DNA of 64,000 nt from Mesorhizobium sp. J428 (GCF_024699925.1 NZ_JAJOMX010000004.1:124001-188000); one strand, 5' to 3'. Positions 17,122-26,115 are shown, numbered from the stretch's first letter. Numbers and translations are program-made. Notes: a model not told the origin generated them from the sequence alone.

Positions 17122-17372
17122 ATGATGAAACTAAGTCGCGAGCTGCACGATCTAGTCTGGTCGATGCCAACGACGGAGATTGCCCGGCGGTCCGGCGTGT
17201 GCGATCAACACATCGGGAGGCTTGTGACGGCGCGGAGGTGGCACGCCCTCTCGCTTGCTATTGGCAGAAGGTCGAGCACGAAAAACGCGTGACCTGTGAT
17301 TTTTCATGGAATGATGACCTCTGTTTGAAGGGTGATTTTCGTCCAAACGAGGCCCTGACGCGATCTCGATGA
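17122..17372 (+). pseudogene. Frameshifted small DNA-binding protein gene
   Basis: LSRELHDLVWSMPTTEIARR followed by SGVCDQHIGRL resembles the helix-turn-helix found in small plasmid proteins with a LYDLVWSKPM-type start. The matching continuation lies in another frame: after the shift near 17222, CDGAEVARPLACYWQKVEHE corresponds to the usual PPRGYW..K..GK.V part and runs to a stop at 17372. As sequenced, the open frame ends at 17292 with an unrelated tail. It lies next to the DUF4143 remnant in a decayed stretch. Confidence 0.6.
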
Positions 17373-17423
17373 TCATGCTGGTGCCGTCAACCTCGAGCGC
17401 CTCTTCCTAGACTAGTCCGGACC

Positions 17424-17704
17424 TTGGCGCCGTGGTCGAGCAACCGGTTGAGCCGCCTCGTCAAGACGCCGAAGTTGCATTTTCTCGACAGCGGGCTACT
17501 CGCGACATTGCGCGAGGATGAGCACGGAGCGCTGCAGCAGGATCGGACGCGCTTCGGCGCCCTGCTCGAAACCTTCGTCGTGTCGGACTTCCTTAAGCTC
17601 GCATCGTGGTAGGAGCGACGCGTCTCCTTCTCGCACTACCGGACCAAGGACCAGGATGAGGTCGATGTCGTGATCGAAGATCGTCGCGGGAGGATCATCG
17701 GAAT
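17424..17704 (+). pseudogene. DUF4143/AAA ATPase remnant, left fragment
   Basis: RLVKTPKLHFLDSGLLATL, then RTRFGALLETFVVSDFLKLA and, after an in-frame TAG at 17610-17612, FSHYRTKDQDEVDVVIEDRR are the C-terminal DUF4143 domain of a bacterial AAA ATPase. The ATPase half is absent. The gene is cut at 17704 by an IS66 insertion and resumes at 21672. It was already decaying (5' truncation, internal stop). Confidence 0.78.
17697..17704. repeat. Target site duplication, left copy (ATCGGAAT)
   Basis: ATCGGAAT directly precedes the IS66 left end GTAAGACC. An identical copy follows the right end at 21672-21679. Eight bases is the usual IS66 duplication length. Confidence 0.85.
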
Positions 17705-17810
17705 GTAAGACCGTATGTCCGCCTCTGTTGGTGAGGTGGCTCGTCCTACACTGCGCGTCCGAGGGTTGCTTGGACTGGCCGAGCCGATCCTCATCACAGG
17801 AGGACGAGCC

Positions 17811-18926
17811 GTGGCAGATTATAGGGAAGCATTTGTCGGAATCGATGTCGCAAAGCTTAGGAACGCCGTGGCGATTGCGGATTCCGGCCGGGAGGGAGTA
17901 GTTCGCTTTTTCGGCGAGGTCGACGCCTCGGATCAGAGCATGCGCCGCGTTATCCAGCGGATCGCCTGCAGGTTCAATCGCGTCCATTTCTGCTATGAGG
18001 CCGGACCGACCGGCTATGGTCTCTATCGGCTGATCCGATCGCTCGGCCATGAATGCATGGTGGTCGCCCCGTCGCTGATCCCAAGGAAGCCCGGCGATCG
18101 GGTGAAGACGAATCGCCGAGATGCTCTTGCGTTGGCTCGACTGCTGCGCGCCGGCGAACTGACGGCGGTGTGGGTTCCCGATGAAGGTCACGAGGCCATG
18201 CGGGATCTTGTCCGCGCCCGAGCAGCAGCAGTCGAGACGCTTCGCGTCCACCGGCAGCATGTGAGCGCCTTCATGCTCAAGCACGGGCGTATCTATCCCC
18301 GCAAGAAGGGCTGGACGATGCGCTATCTGCGCTGGCTGCAGGAGCAACCGTTCGATCACCCTGCGCATCAGATCGCGCTTCAGGAAATGGTCGAAGCGGT
18401 CCGCGTCTCGAAAGAGCGGGTCGAGCGACTTGAGCGTGTGATCGAGGAGTTCGTTCCGGCTTGGTCGCTGGCCCCCGTCGTGCGGGCTCTGCAGACGTTG
18501 CGCGGCGTAGAGCTGATCGTCGCCGTAACATTCGCAACCGAAGTTGGCGACGTACAGCGGTTCGAGAGCCCGCGTCAGCTCATGGGGTATCTCGGCCTCG
18601 TTCCCGGAGAACGATCAACAGGCGAAACAGTCAGACGGGGCGGCATCACCAAGGCCGGGAACGGCCGCGTCCGCCATATGCTGGTCGAAAGCGCGTGGAC
18701 CTACAGACACCCGCCGAGGGTCGGCGCGAAGAAGCTATATCGTCTCGAGCAAGCATCGCCAAAGGTGCGAGAGATCGCCTGGAAGGCACAGACCCGGCTG
18801 ACGACCCGGTATCGGATGTTGAGCGGCCGGGGCAAGAAGACAACGGTGGTCTGCACAGCAATCGCCCGAGAGCTGGCCGGCTTCATGTGGGCCGTTGCAA
18901 GGGAGGCGCAGGCGATCAGGTCGTAG
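17811..18926 (+). CDS. IS110-family DEDD transposase
   Basis: A 371-residue transposase. The N-terminal RuvC-like domain has GIDVAK (first Asp), YEAGPTGYGL (Glu) and the paired acidic KTNRRDALALARLLR near residue 100. The C-terminal Transposase_20 domain has LRGVELIVAVTFATE, FESPRQLMGYLGLVP, and GGITKAGNGRVRHMLVESAW with the nucleophile serine. It recombines circular intermediates into short target sequences guided, in studied relatives, by an element-encoded RNA. The GTG at 17811 follows AGGAGG by 7 bases; an in-frame ATG at 17715 would extend into the element end. Confidence 0.9.
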   Translation: MADYREAFVGIDVAKLRNAVAIADSGREGVVRFFGEVDASDQSMRRVIQRIACRFNRVHFCYEAGPTGYGLYRLIRSLGHECMVVAPSLIPRKPGDRVKTNRRDALALARLLRAGELTAVWVPDEGHEAMRDLVRARAAAVETLRVHRQHVSAFMLKHGRIYPRKKGWTMRYLRWLQEQPFDHPAHQIALQEMVEAVRVSKERVERLERVIEEFVPAWSLAPVVRALQTLRGVELIVAVTFATEVGDVQRFESPRQLMGYLGLVPGERSTGETVRRGGITKAGNGRVRHMLVESAWTYRHPPRVGAKKLYRLEQASPKVREIAWKAQTRLTTRYRMLSGRGKKTTVVCTAIARELAGFMWAVAREAQAIRS

Positions 18927-19208
18927 ACCGCTGCGACGGCTTCATCTCGCTCATGGGCGGAGGCGGAACCACGGCAGGGGAATGTCCGTCAGACGCTTTG
19001 TGGCCGGCAACCTGGCCGACGCCCGCAGTAAGATAGGAACAGCCCCGGACGCACAATCGGGAATGCGGTAGCCAACCCGCGCATCAGAGCTTGATCACCG
19101 ACGTCCTTCAGTTCCGCCTCCACCCATGCGCGATCATCAGAATGAGCAGCCGTTCCTCGGACCGGATGATATCCTGCGCCTCAAACCTTGACAGCGGACA
19201 TCAGAGCG
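18927..19208 (+). ncRNA. Candidate guide-RNA (bridge/seekRNA) region of the IS110/IS1111 element
   Basis: About 280 noncoding bases follow the transposase stop inside the element. In IS1111-group elements this right end is where the target- and donor-binding RNA is encoded. The stretch has short hairpin potential (for example GCCGGCAACCTGGCCGAC at 19003-19020) but I could not derive the loops by eye. Confidence 0.3.
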
Positions 19209-19277
19209 ATGTCCCGGTTCCACCTTTCACGTTGAGGCGTGAGGGGCGATGTTCGAGGCCCTTGAGGGCTTCGACAT

Positions 19278-19718
19278 ATGCCGATTTCAGAGTTTACGCT
19301 TAAGTCCAGGGATGATGAGCCCGTCCGCCGGCTTGAGATATTCACTGGTTCGGGTCGCCGGCGCGAGTGGCCGCCGGAGGAGAAAGCCCGGATTGTTGCC
19401 GAGAGCTACGAGGCGGCCGAGACGGTCTGTGCCGTGGCACGCCGACACGGCCTGACCCCGCAGCAGTTGTTCACGTGGCGGCGCGAAGCGCGCAAGCGAA
19501 TGGAGGCTGAGGCGCCGCCCGCCTTCGTGCCGGCGGTTCTGGTCGCGGCCGACCCCGTGGCGGAGAAGGAGCAGAAGTCGCGCGCGAAGCGGCGAGCGCC
19601 ACGACGACGAGCTGGCACCATCGAGATAGAGGCGTCGGGGGTTACGGTGAGGTTCGGCGATGGCGCGTCGCCGGCCACGATCACAGCGGTGATCCGTGCG
19701 CTGAAGGACGCGCCGTGA
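19278..19718 (+). CDS. tnpA: IS66 accessory protein TnpA
   Basis: A 146-residue protein with the IS66 TnpA layout: an N-terminal helix-turn-helix of the transposase-8 type (RREWPPEEKARIVAESYEAA, then VARRHGLTPQQLFTWRREAR), a basic middle and a C-terminal IEASGVTVRFGDGA strand. It overlaps tnpB by GTGA. It is required for transposition in the family, though not catalytic. Confidence 0.9.
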   Translation: MPISEFTLKSRDDEPVRRLEIFTGSGRRREWPPEEKARIVAESYEAAETVCAVARRHGLTPQQLFTWRREARKRMEAEAPPAFVPAVLVAADPVAEKEQKSRAKRRAPRRRAGTIEIEASGVTVRFGDGASPATITAVIRALKDAP

Positions 19719-20071
19719 TCGGCCCGACCGGCGCCGTGCGCGTCATGGTGGCGACCAGGCCGGTAGACTTCCGCAAGGGTGCCGACGGCTTGGCCGCGCT
19801 GGTGCGCGAGACGATGGGCGCCGATCCGTTCTCTGGCGCGATCTACGTCTTCAGGGCCAAGCGTGCTGACCGGATCAAGCTCGTCTACTTCGACGGCACC
19901 GGCGTGTGCCTGCTGGCGAAGCGTCTGGAGGACGGGAAGTTCGTCTGGCCGACGATCACCGATGGCGTGGTCAGGTTGACGGCGGCGCAGTTGCAGGCGC
20001 TCCTGGAAGGGTTGGACTGGCGGCGCGTGCATGACGCTCGCGAGACGCGCGCGCCGGTCGCGGCGAGTTGA
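19715..20071 (+). CDS. tnpB: IS66 accessory protein TnpB
   Basis: A 118-residue protein of the IS66 Orf2 (TnpB) family: VATRPVDFRKGADGLAALV, GAIYVFRAKRADRIKLVYFD and GTGVCLLAKRLEDGKFVWP are family signatures. It starts with GTG overlapping the tnpA stop. The protein is full length, so the element keeps its accessory genes. Confidence 0.93.
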   Translation: MIGPTGAVRVMVATRPVDFRKGADGLAALVRETMGADPFSGAIYVFRAKRADRIKLVYFDGTGVCLLAKRLEDGKFVWPTITDGVVRLTAAQLQALLEGLDWRRVHDARETRAPVAAS

Positions 20072-20128
20072 TGCCAAGGGCAGCAAGAACGCTGGCAAAG
20101 CTTTGGAATCCATGATTCAATCAGCTTT

Positions 20129-21658
20129 GTGAGCAATCCGGCCCAATCTCTGACCAACGATCCGATCGCGCTTCAGGCGATGCTCGCGGCCGAGCGTGCC
20201 GAGAACGAGCGGCTGCGTCAGATCATCAAGGAACTGCAGCGTCACCGCTTCGGCCGCAGGGCAGAGAGCCTGCCCGTAGACCAGTTGTTGCTGGGCCTGG
20301 AAGAGGTCGAGCAGGTCGAGGCAGAAGGCCTCGCTGCTGAGGAAGCTGCCAATCCTGCGAAGCTGGAGGCCCGCGTCAGAAAGCGCCGCGCCAACCGGGG
20401 TTCACTGCCCGCCCACCTGCCGCGCATCGAGCAGGTCATCGACATCCCTGACAAGATCTGCCCGTGCTGCAAGGGAATGCTGCACGTCATGGGCGAGGAC
20501 GTTGCCGAGCGCCTCGACATCGTGCCGGCCCAGTTCCGTGTGATCGTCACGCGCCGCCCAAAATATGCCTGCCGGGCTTGCGAGGAGGTCGTGGTGCAGG
20601 CGCCGGCTCTGGCGCGCCTCGTTGAAGGCGGCATCCCGACCGAGGCGACGGTGGCGCATGTGCTGGTATCGAAATACGCCGACCATGTTCCGCTCTACCG
20701 CCAGTCCCAGATCTATGCCCGTCAGGGCGTGAACCTCGACCGATCGACACTTGCCGACTGGGTCGGCAAGGCGGCCTTCCTGCTGCGGCCCATCCACGAG
20801 CGAATGTTCGAACGGTTGAAGGCCTCATCGAAGCTCTTCGCCGACGAGACGACCGCGCCGGTGCTCGATCCCGGGCGCGGCCGCACCAAAACGGGTCAGC
20901 TGTTCGCCTATGCTCGCGACGATCGCCCTTGGGGCGGGATCGATCCGCCTGGTGTCGCCTATATCTATGCGCCCGATCGAAGGGCCGAGCAGCCACTTAG
21001 GCACCTTCAGGGCTTCGTCGGGATCCTGCAGGTCGACGGCTACGCCGGATACCGGGCATTGGCCGAGCGCGACGCCGTCAGCCTCGCCTTCTGTTGGGCG
21101 CATGTCCGTCGCCGCTTCTACGAACTGGCGCAGTCCGGCCCCGCGCCGATCGCCACTGAGGCCCTGCAGCGCATCGCGGAGCTTTACAAGATCGAGAATG
21201 AGATCCGAGGTCGCCCAGCGGAAGAGCGCCGCGCCGCCCGCCAAGAAAAGAGCCGACCTATCATTGATGCTCTTGAGCCGTGGCTACGCGAGAAGCTCAC
21301 CCTGGTCAGCCAGAAGAGCAAGCTCGCCGAGGCAATCCGCTACGCGCTCGCGCGCTGGCCTGGACTTGGTCGCTTCCTCGACGACGGCCGCGTCGAGATC
21401 GACTCCAACGTGGTCGAACGCTCGATCAGGCCAATCGCCCTCAGCCGGAAAAACGCGCTCTTCGCCGGCTCCGACGGCGGTGGAGAGCACTGGGCCACAA
21501 TCGCCTCGCTGATCGAAACCGCGAAGCTCAATGGCGTCGACCCGTACGCCTACCTCGCCGACGCAATCACCCGCATCGTCGCCGGTCATCCGCAAAACCA
21601 GATCGACGACCTCCTGCCATGGGCCTATGCCCCCACGCCACTCAAGGCCGTGGCCTGA
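20129..21658 (+). CDS. tnpC: IS66 transposase TnpC
   Basis: A 509-residue DDE transposase. The N-terminal coiled coil (AMLAAERAENERLRQIIKEL) is followed by a zinc-finger-like CPCCKGMLHVMGED, CRACEEV and then the DDE core: LFADETTAPVLDPG, LQVDGYAGYRAL and the DSNVVERSIRPIALSRKN block carrying the final Glu, with the C-terminal LPWAYA. The GTG start at 20129 is 57 bases after tnpB. Length and motifs indicate an intact, potentially active enzyme. Confidence 0.95.
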   Translation: MSNPAQSLTNDPIALQAMLAAERAENERLRQIIKELQRHRFGRRAESLPVDQLLLGLEEVEQVEAEGLAAEEAANPAKLEARVRKRRANRGSLPAHLPRIEQVIDIPDKICPCCKGMLHVMGEDVAERLDIVPAQFRVIVTRRPKYACRACEEVVVQAPALARLVEGGIPTEATVAHVLVSKYADHVPLYRQSQIYARQGVNLDRSTLADWVGKAAFLLRPIHERMFERLKASSKLFADETTAPVLDPGRGRTKTGQLFAYARDDRPWGGIDPPGVAYIYAPDRRAEQPLRHLQGFVGILQVDGYAGYRALAERDAVSLAFCWAHVRRRFYELAQSGPAPIATEALQRIAELYKIENEIRGRPAEERRAARQEKSRPIIDALEPWLREKLTLVSQKSKLAEAIRYALARWPGLGRFLDDGRVEIDSNVVERSIRPIALSRKNALFAGSDGGGEHWATIASLIETAKLNGVDPYAYLADAITRIVAGHPQNQIDDLLPWAYAPTPLKAVA

Positions 21659-21671
21659 GAACAGCGGTTAC

Positions 21672-21679
21672 ATCGGAAT
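21672..21679. repeat. Target site duplication, right copy (ATCGGAAT)
   Basis: Identical to 17697-17704, directly after the IS66 right end. Confidence 0.85.
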
Positions 21680-21860
21680 CGAGGTAAAGGCAAGCGCAAC
21701 GGTGCGGGCGCAGGATTTCCGAGGGCTTCGTCAGCTGCAGGAAGCGGTGGGCAACCGCTTCGTGCGTGGACTCGTGCTCCATGACCATGATCGGGCGACG
21801 CCGTTTGGTGAAAAGCTGCAGGCCGCACCGTTGTCACTTCTCTCGCGGCCCAGACGGCGC
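21672..21860 (+). pseudogene. DUF4143 remnant, right fragment
   Basis: IGIEVKASATVRAQDFRGLR, then LQEAVGNRFVRGLVLHDHDR and TPFGEKLQAAPLSLL continue the DUF4143 domain of 17424-17704 in frame after excising the insertion. The natural stop is lost; homology fades near 21860, where a gene on the other strand begins. Confidence 0.78.
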
Positions 21861-21873
21861 AACCGCCTAGCGG

Positions 21874-22275
21874 CTACGTTTCGGGGAAGTTGGCGCACAG
21901 ATAGTCGTTGGCGGCCTCGGCGGTTGGGAATGTCCCGAGTTCTTTTGGTTCTTCGTCCGGCCGCTGCGATTGCCGGATCACCAAGACCTGTTCTGCGTCG
22001 AGACAGACGCTGGGACGCTCACGGAACTTAAGCCACTCCGCCTGCTTGGCTTCCGCCAATGCACACGCCGCATCGTAGTTTTCGGCGACGCCGAGATATG
22101 TTGAACGGTCCCACGCCCCACCATTCAAGCACCGGACCTCGATTCGGCCGTCCGACAAGGTGATGCCGTAGGGACGATCCCACCACGCATCGAGTTGTTG
22201 CTTGCTTCGCGTGTCGTTCGGGGTTGCGTCAAAAGTCTTCGGCAGCTTGGGGTCCAGCGGAATCCGGTTCGGCAT
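21874..22275 (-). CDS. Hypothetical protein
   Basis: A 133-residue protein. It contains LDAWWDRPYGITLSDGRIEV and RCLNGGAWDRSTYLGVAENY, then an acidic LGTFPTAEAANDYL. The pattern of aromatic residues suggests a small beta-rich fold of the kind seen in plasmid-borne proteins of unknown role. No catalytic motif, signal or membrane segment is seen. It may be part of the accessory DNA between the IS66 insertion and the HigBA pair. Confidence 0.6.
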   Translation of the reverse strand: MPNRIPLDPKLPKTFDATPNDTRSKQQLDAWWDRPYGITLSDGRIEVRCLNGGAWDRSTYLGVAENYDAACALAEAKQAEWLKFRERPSVCLDAEQVLVIRQSQRPDEEPKELGTFPTAEAANDYLCANFPET

Positions 22276-22323
22276 TGTGTCCTCTGATCAGGGTGACATC
22301 GCCCACAGACCGGGCGCTAATGA

Positions 22324-22605
22324 TTATGCAGCTTCCCGGACACTAACCTCGACATGCAGGCCGACCGCGACCAGCATATTGACGAGGGTGTCGAGGGCGA
22401 ACAGGTTGATTTTGCCGCGCAGAAGATCGGACACGCGCGGCTGCGTCACGCCGAGTTGGCGCGCGGCTTCGGCCTGGGTCCAGCCCTTTGCCCGGATGTG
22501 CTGCTCCAGCGCCATCATCAGCGTGGAGCGGAGCTTCATGTTCTCCGCTTCGGCCGGCGTGTCTTCGATCGCGTCCCAAACACTTGCAAAAGTTTCGTTG
22601 CTCAT
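22324..22605 (-). CDS. higA: HigA-like XRE antitoxin
   Basis: A 93-residue protein with a Cro/C1 helix-turn-helix in its second half: WTQAEAARQLGVTQPRVSDL, then RGKINLFALDTLVNMLVAVG. This is the antitoxin type that follows Gp49-like toxins (toxin-first order). It starts in a 4-base overlap with the toxin stop. It should neutralise the toxin and repress the operon by binding the palindrome at 22941-22956. Confidence 0.85.
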   Translation of the reverse strand: MSNETFASVWDAIEDTPAEAENMKLRSTLMMALEQHIRAKGWTQAEAARQLGVTQPRVSDLLRGKINLFALDTLVNMLVAVGLHVEVSVREAA

Positions 22606-22931
22606 TGGCCTAATTCCTTCACCAGATCGCCGTAGCGTTTCGCGGCAAGGTCCAAGTCCGACCTGCTGGTCTTTTGCGACTTCTTCTGGAAACAGTGTAG
22701 CACGTAGACGGCCTCAGCGAATTTGGCGACGTAGATGACCCGGAACGCACCGGCTTCGTCCCGAATCCTGATTTCCTGGACGCCCTTCCCGACGGTGCCC
22801 ATTGGCTTCCAGTCGGCTGGAGCCTGCTCGTTCTGTACCTTGTCGAGTTGATAGCCCGCTTCACGCCGTGCCGACTCGGGGAAGGCGCGCAAATCATTGA
22901 GGGCGCTGCCCCGAAACCTAAGCACTTTCAT
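22602..22931 (-). CDS. higB: Gp49/HigB-like toxin (RelE superfamily)
   Basis: A 109-residue RelE-fold protein: LRFRGSALNDLRAFPESARR, YQLDKVQNEQAPADWKPMGT, VQEIRIRDEAGAFRVIYVAK and VYVLHCFQKKSQKT are the conserved segments of the phage-derived Gp49-like family, whose members cut mRNA on the ribosome. Toxin-first order with an overlapping XRE gene is typical. ATG at 22931 is preferred; a longer start would run through the promoter palindrome. Confidence 0.87.
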   Translation of the reverse strand: MKVLRFRGSALNDLRAFPESARREAGYQLDKVQNEQAPADWKPMGTVGKGVQEIRIRDEAGAFRVIYVAKFAEAVYVLHCFQKKSQKTSRSDLDLAAKRYGDLVKELGQ

Positions 22932-22940
22932 CGGCGGAGT

Positions 22941-22956
22941 ATACAAACTTTTGTAT
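22941..22956. promoter_or_regulatory. Palindromic operator of the HigBA pair
   Basis: ATACAAA (22941-22947), CT, TTTGTAT (22950-22956): a perfect 7-bp inverted repeat, 9 bases upstream of the toxin ATG. It overlaps the most plausible -10 region, so HigA binding would block transcription. Confidence 0.6.
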
Positions 22957-23046
22957 GCTTGGCAAGGAGCCAACTACGCGATCGATCCTATTCACCAAGA
23001 ACGGCATGTTCGCGCTCTCGAAACAGAACGCGATGAAAGTGGAGAG

Positions 23047-25087
23047 TCAGCTCGCCTCGGCCTCGGCGATCTCCAGTTCGTCTGGAATGGTCTCGTCGAA
23101 CACGCGAGCCCAACTGCCTTGCTTTACACGCTGGTTTCCGGACCTGGCCGGAGCCTTGGTAAGAGCCTTCAGTTTCCGGGCGGCTTTTGCGAAACGAGCA
23201 TCGAGTGGACCAGGCGTTGCTTTCGCTGCGGCCCCTGCTCGCAACTGTGCCTTGGCCGGCGCGACCGCTCTTGTTTGGCGCCTGTCGCCAACATCAGCGG
23301 GTTCGGCCCAAGCGGAAAGTTCTCGACCGGCACGCTTTGCCTTGTCCGGTGCCTGGGCACCCTGGACTTCAGTTTTCGAGATATTCGTGCCCTCGCCAGC
23401 ATAGGCAGGAATTGTTGCCGGCACGGGCCGCTGCGGCAGGAACTCGGTTGCCGGCACGTCCGGCACATGTGTCTGTGAGAAGCTCTCCATTTCGCGGAAC
23501 GGCGATGTCCGGAAAAACCGAAGCTTATCAGCAAAGACCTGCCCCTGACCTTCGGCCAGAATGACCATCTTGTCTCCCGGCATCTGCCGCACCTCCTGCG
23601 GCATCATCAGGTCGCGCTCCCTCAACTGCTCGACCTTTTGTACGGCGATGCAGGCCCATCAGCTCGATCGTGCGGGACTCGGTCTTGTATCGGACGGTGC
23701 GCTTGCCCAGGGCTTTCGACACGGCTTCGGCTGTTGCCTGGTCATTGGCGCCGAAGACCAGCTGGTAGCCACAATTGCCCATCAATGAGTGGCGGGACGT
23801 CTCGCCATAGGTCTCGTCCAGGTTCTTCAGGTCCTGGATGACGAAGGCCATCTTGACGTTGTAGCCAGCCACGTAGGGCAGCTTGGTCGTGATCTCGCTC
23901 ATCTTCTTCAACTGACGGAACTCGTCGAGCAGGAAGTAGACCGGCACCGAACGTTCCGCGTGCTCGATCATCAGCGTGTCGAGAGTCTGCTGCACAAACA
24001 GTGCGAGCAACGGCCGCAGCAGTGTGATGTCCGTGACCTTGGGGGCGAGGTAGATCGAGATCGGACGCCGCTTCAGGGCGCGTAGGTCCATGTCGGTCGC
24101 TGATGTCGCTGCCACGACGCGCTCGTTGCGGAACGGCCGCAAAGCCTTCTGGATGTCAAGAAGCGCCGAGGCGGCGGCGCGTTCGGACAGGGCGATGTAG
24201 GCGTTAAAACTCTCCGTCGTGAAGCGAGACAGATACGGTTCCCGTTTCTTGATGAGCGTCATCATCGCTTGGAGATTTGCGCCGCTGTTGAAGAAGGACG
24301 TGACCTCGCCGAGAGTGCGATGTCCCTTATAGTAGACGCTTTCGTTGATGTAGCTGATTGCGCCGGCGATGACCTGCTGGGCGGTAGCCTGCCAGATCGA
24401 ATTCTCGGATTCGGTGACTTCCGGCACAAGAATGGCAGCCATGTTCTGGATGTCGGTGGTACGGTCACCGCGGTCCGCTCTGATGAAATCTAGCGGATTG
24501 TAGCGATGCGACCTTTCCGATCCTGGCGCGAACAGGAATACCTGACTGCCCCTGGACTTGCGATAGCCGGCGGTGCTGCGAAAAATCTCGCCCTTGAGGT
24601 CGGTGACGATCATCGAGCCTTCATGCGAAAGTGCGTTTGGAATGACGTAGCACGCCCCCTTCCCCGAGCGTGTCGGCCCGATAATCAGGTGATGCCGATC
24701 GTCGTCGACACGAAGGATTTGGCGCCCGAAACGGCCGAGGATTTTCCCCTTCCGCCGGAACCATCCATCACGGCGGAGGGTCATCGCGGTCTGGAATCGG
24801 GCGTCGCCGAGGGGGCTCAAGTTCGGTCGAAGGCCGGCATAGGCCACGATGCCGGCAACCAGCGCGGCTGGGAGGAGGGCACCAAGCGCCACAACGCGCA
24901 GGACGCCGCTGTCCCCATAGGCGATCAGCTGCTGTAATGGGGCAAACGGATTTGTGGTGATGGTCGCCTGCAGGACCCGACCATCGCGATACAGCAACTG
25001 CAAACCAAGACCATAAGCCAACAGCCAGACGGCAAGGGCGACGGTTAGGCAAAAGCCGAAATAGAAGACGCGGAGCGACCCGGTCAT
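23047..25087 (-). pseudogene. virD4: VirD4/TraG-type coupling protein, frameshifted
   Basis: About 680 residues if read across one frameshift. The N-terminus has two membrane segments (CLTVALAVWLLAYGLGLQLL; then about 65-85). Walker A IIGPTRSGKGA is near residue 137 and Walker B YFLLDEFRQLKK near 385. The protein hexamerises at the inner membrane and links the relaxase to the VirB channel. As sequenced, the frame is lost after GLHRRTK. It resumes as EQLRERDLMMPQEVRQMPGD in another frame if one A is removed from the AAAA run (TTTT at 23636-23639 on the plus strand). Start overlaps the virB11 stop by ATGA. Confidence 0.88.
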
Positions 25088-26115
25088 GCCGCATCCGTCC
25101 GTCCGCGAGCGAAGAAGATTTCGGAGACGCCGCGTCTGCCCCCTTCCCTGCGCAACTGGATCACGATCGGAATGACGCTCTGGATGTAGGAGATGAGATC
25201 GGCTTTCGGATAGGCGGCCGATAAGCCCGACTGCATCACCATCATGGCGAGCTGCTCGTAGGCACCAAGCGGCGTGTCGGCATGGACCGTCGACATCGAG
25301 CCGGGATGGCCCGTATTAATTGCGCGCAGAAAGGCGAACGCTTCCGATCCCCTGACTTCTCCAACGAAAAGCCGATCCGGTCGCATGCGCAGCGAGGCCT
25401 CGAGCAAGGACTGGATCGTCACATTGGCCGTTCCCTGGTCGCCACGAGAGGCGAGCAGATGCACCGCGTTTTTCTGTGGCGGGAAGAGCTCCCGCGTATC
25501 TTCCAACGTGATGATACGTTCCTGCAGGTCAACTGATTTGAGGCACGCGTTGAGGAATGTCGTCTTGCCGCTGGAGGTGCCGCCACTGATCAGGATGGAC
25601 ACGCGATTGATGATGGCCGTTCGAATGAAGCCGTAGATGTCCCTGGCCGAGAGCTGCTCGATCAACGTATGATCGGTCCCGCTGAGACCGCCGACGGCGA
25701 CCGTCACCTGATCAAGCGATCCCTGATCGCGATAGTCGTCGAGCGTGAAGTTGCTGATGACTTGCTTGCGAATGGAAACGGCACCGCCTTCGGGCGCGGC
25801 GGGCGGTAGGACGACCTGTATTCGCTCTCCTGTCGGCAGGGCGGCGCTGAGGATCGGACTTGACCGGTTGATGAACTGGTTGGTTGTGGCCGCGACGCGC
25901 TCGCCGATGTTGACGATCTCGTCGGCGGTGAGCTCAGGTATTTCATAGTGTTCCATGTGGGCCGAGCCCATCCGCTCCACATAAACTTGGCTCGGGGAGT
26001 TGATGGAGATCTCGACGACCTGGCTGTCATCAAGAAATGGCCGCAGCGACTCAAGCGCCCGGTTCAGAAAATGGTGTTTCTGTTCGGCGGCGAAGCTAGT
26101 CGAGATTACGTTCAC
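25084..26115 (-). CDS. virB11: VirB11-type secretion ATPase
   Basis: A 343-residue traffic ATPase, intact. Walker A ISGGTSSGKTT is near residue 176, the Asp box ITLEDTRELF near 200, Walker B LRMRPDRLFVGEVRGSEAF near 240, and the His box STVHADTPLGAYEQL near 272. It forms a cytoplasmic hexamer that powers pilus assembly and substrate transfer with VirB4. It overlaps both the frameshifted virB10 and virD4 genes, in the expected operon order. Confidence 0.95.
   Translation of the reverse strand: MNVISTSFAAEQKHHFLNRALESLRPFLDDSQVVEISINSPSQVYVERMGSAHMEHYEIPELTADEIVNIGERVAATTNQFINRSSPILSAALPTGERIQVVLPPAAPEGGAVSIRKQVISNFTLDDYRDQGSLDQVTVAVGGLSGTDHTLIEQLSARDIYGFIRTAIINRVSILISGGTSSGKTTFLNACLKSVDLQERIITLEDTRELFPPQKNAVHLLASRGDQGTANVTIQSLLEASLRMRPDRLFVGEVRGSEAFAFLRAINTGHPGSMSTVHADTPLGAYEQLAMMVMQSGLSAAYPKADLISYIQSVIPIVIQLRREGGRRGVSEIFFARGRTDAA

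Larger units (their letters stand above)
17715..19214 (+). mobile_element. IS110/IS1111-family element nested in IS66
   Basis: It contains one DEDD transposase gene. Inverted 8-mers ATGTCCGC (17715-17722) and GCGGACAT (about 19194-19201) lie near the ends. The hexamer ATGTCC is directly repeated at 17715-17720 and 19209-19214, so the exact ends are uncertain by several bases. The left noncoding end is about 96 bases and the right about 288. Confidence 0.7.
17705..21671 (+). mobile_element. IS66-family element with a nested IS110/IS1111 insertion
   Basis: The ends GTAAGACC... (17705) and ...GCGGTTAC (21671) match the GTAA...TTAC termini of the IS66 family. The element is bounded by an 8-bp direct repeat and carries tnpA, tnpB and tnpC intact. 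Its left end, 10 bases in, is interrupted by a second insertion sequence (about 17715-19214). Removing the nested element restores a normal IS66 leader upstream of tnpA. The host gene is the DUF4143 remnant. Confidence 0.88.

Noticed and set aside
23636..23639. Programmed ribosomal frameshift in virD4
   Set aside because: The A4 run is short, there is no obvious stimulatory stem, and sister genes carry similar indels in unrelated homopolymers, so error or mutation is simpler.
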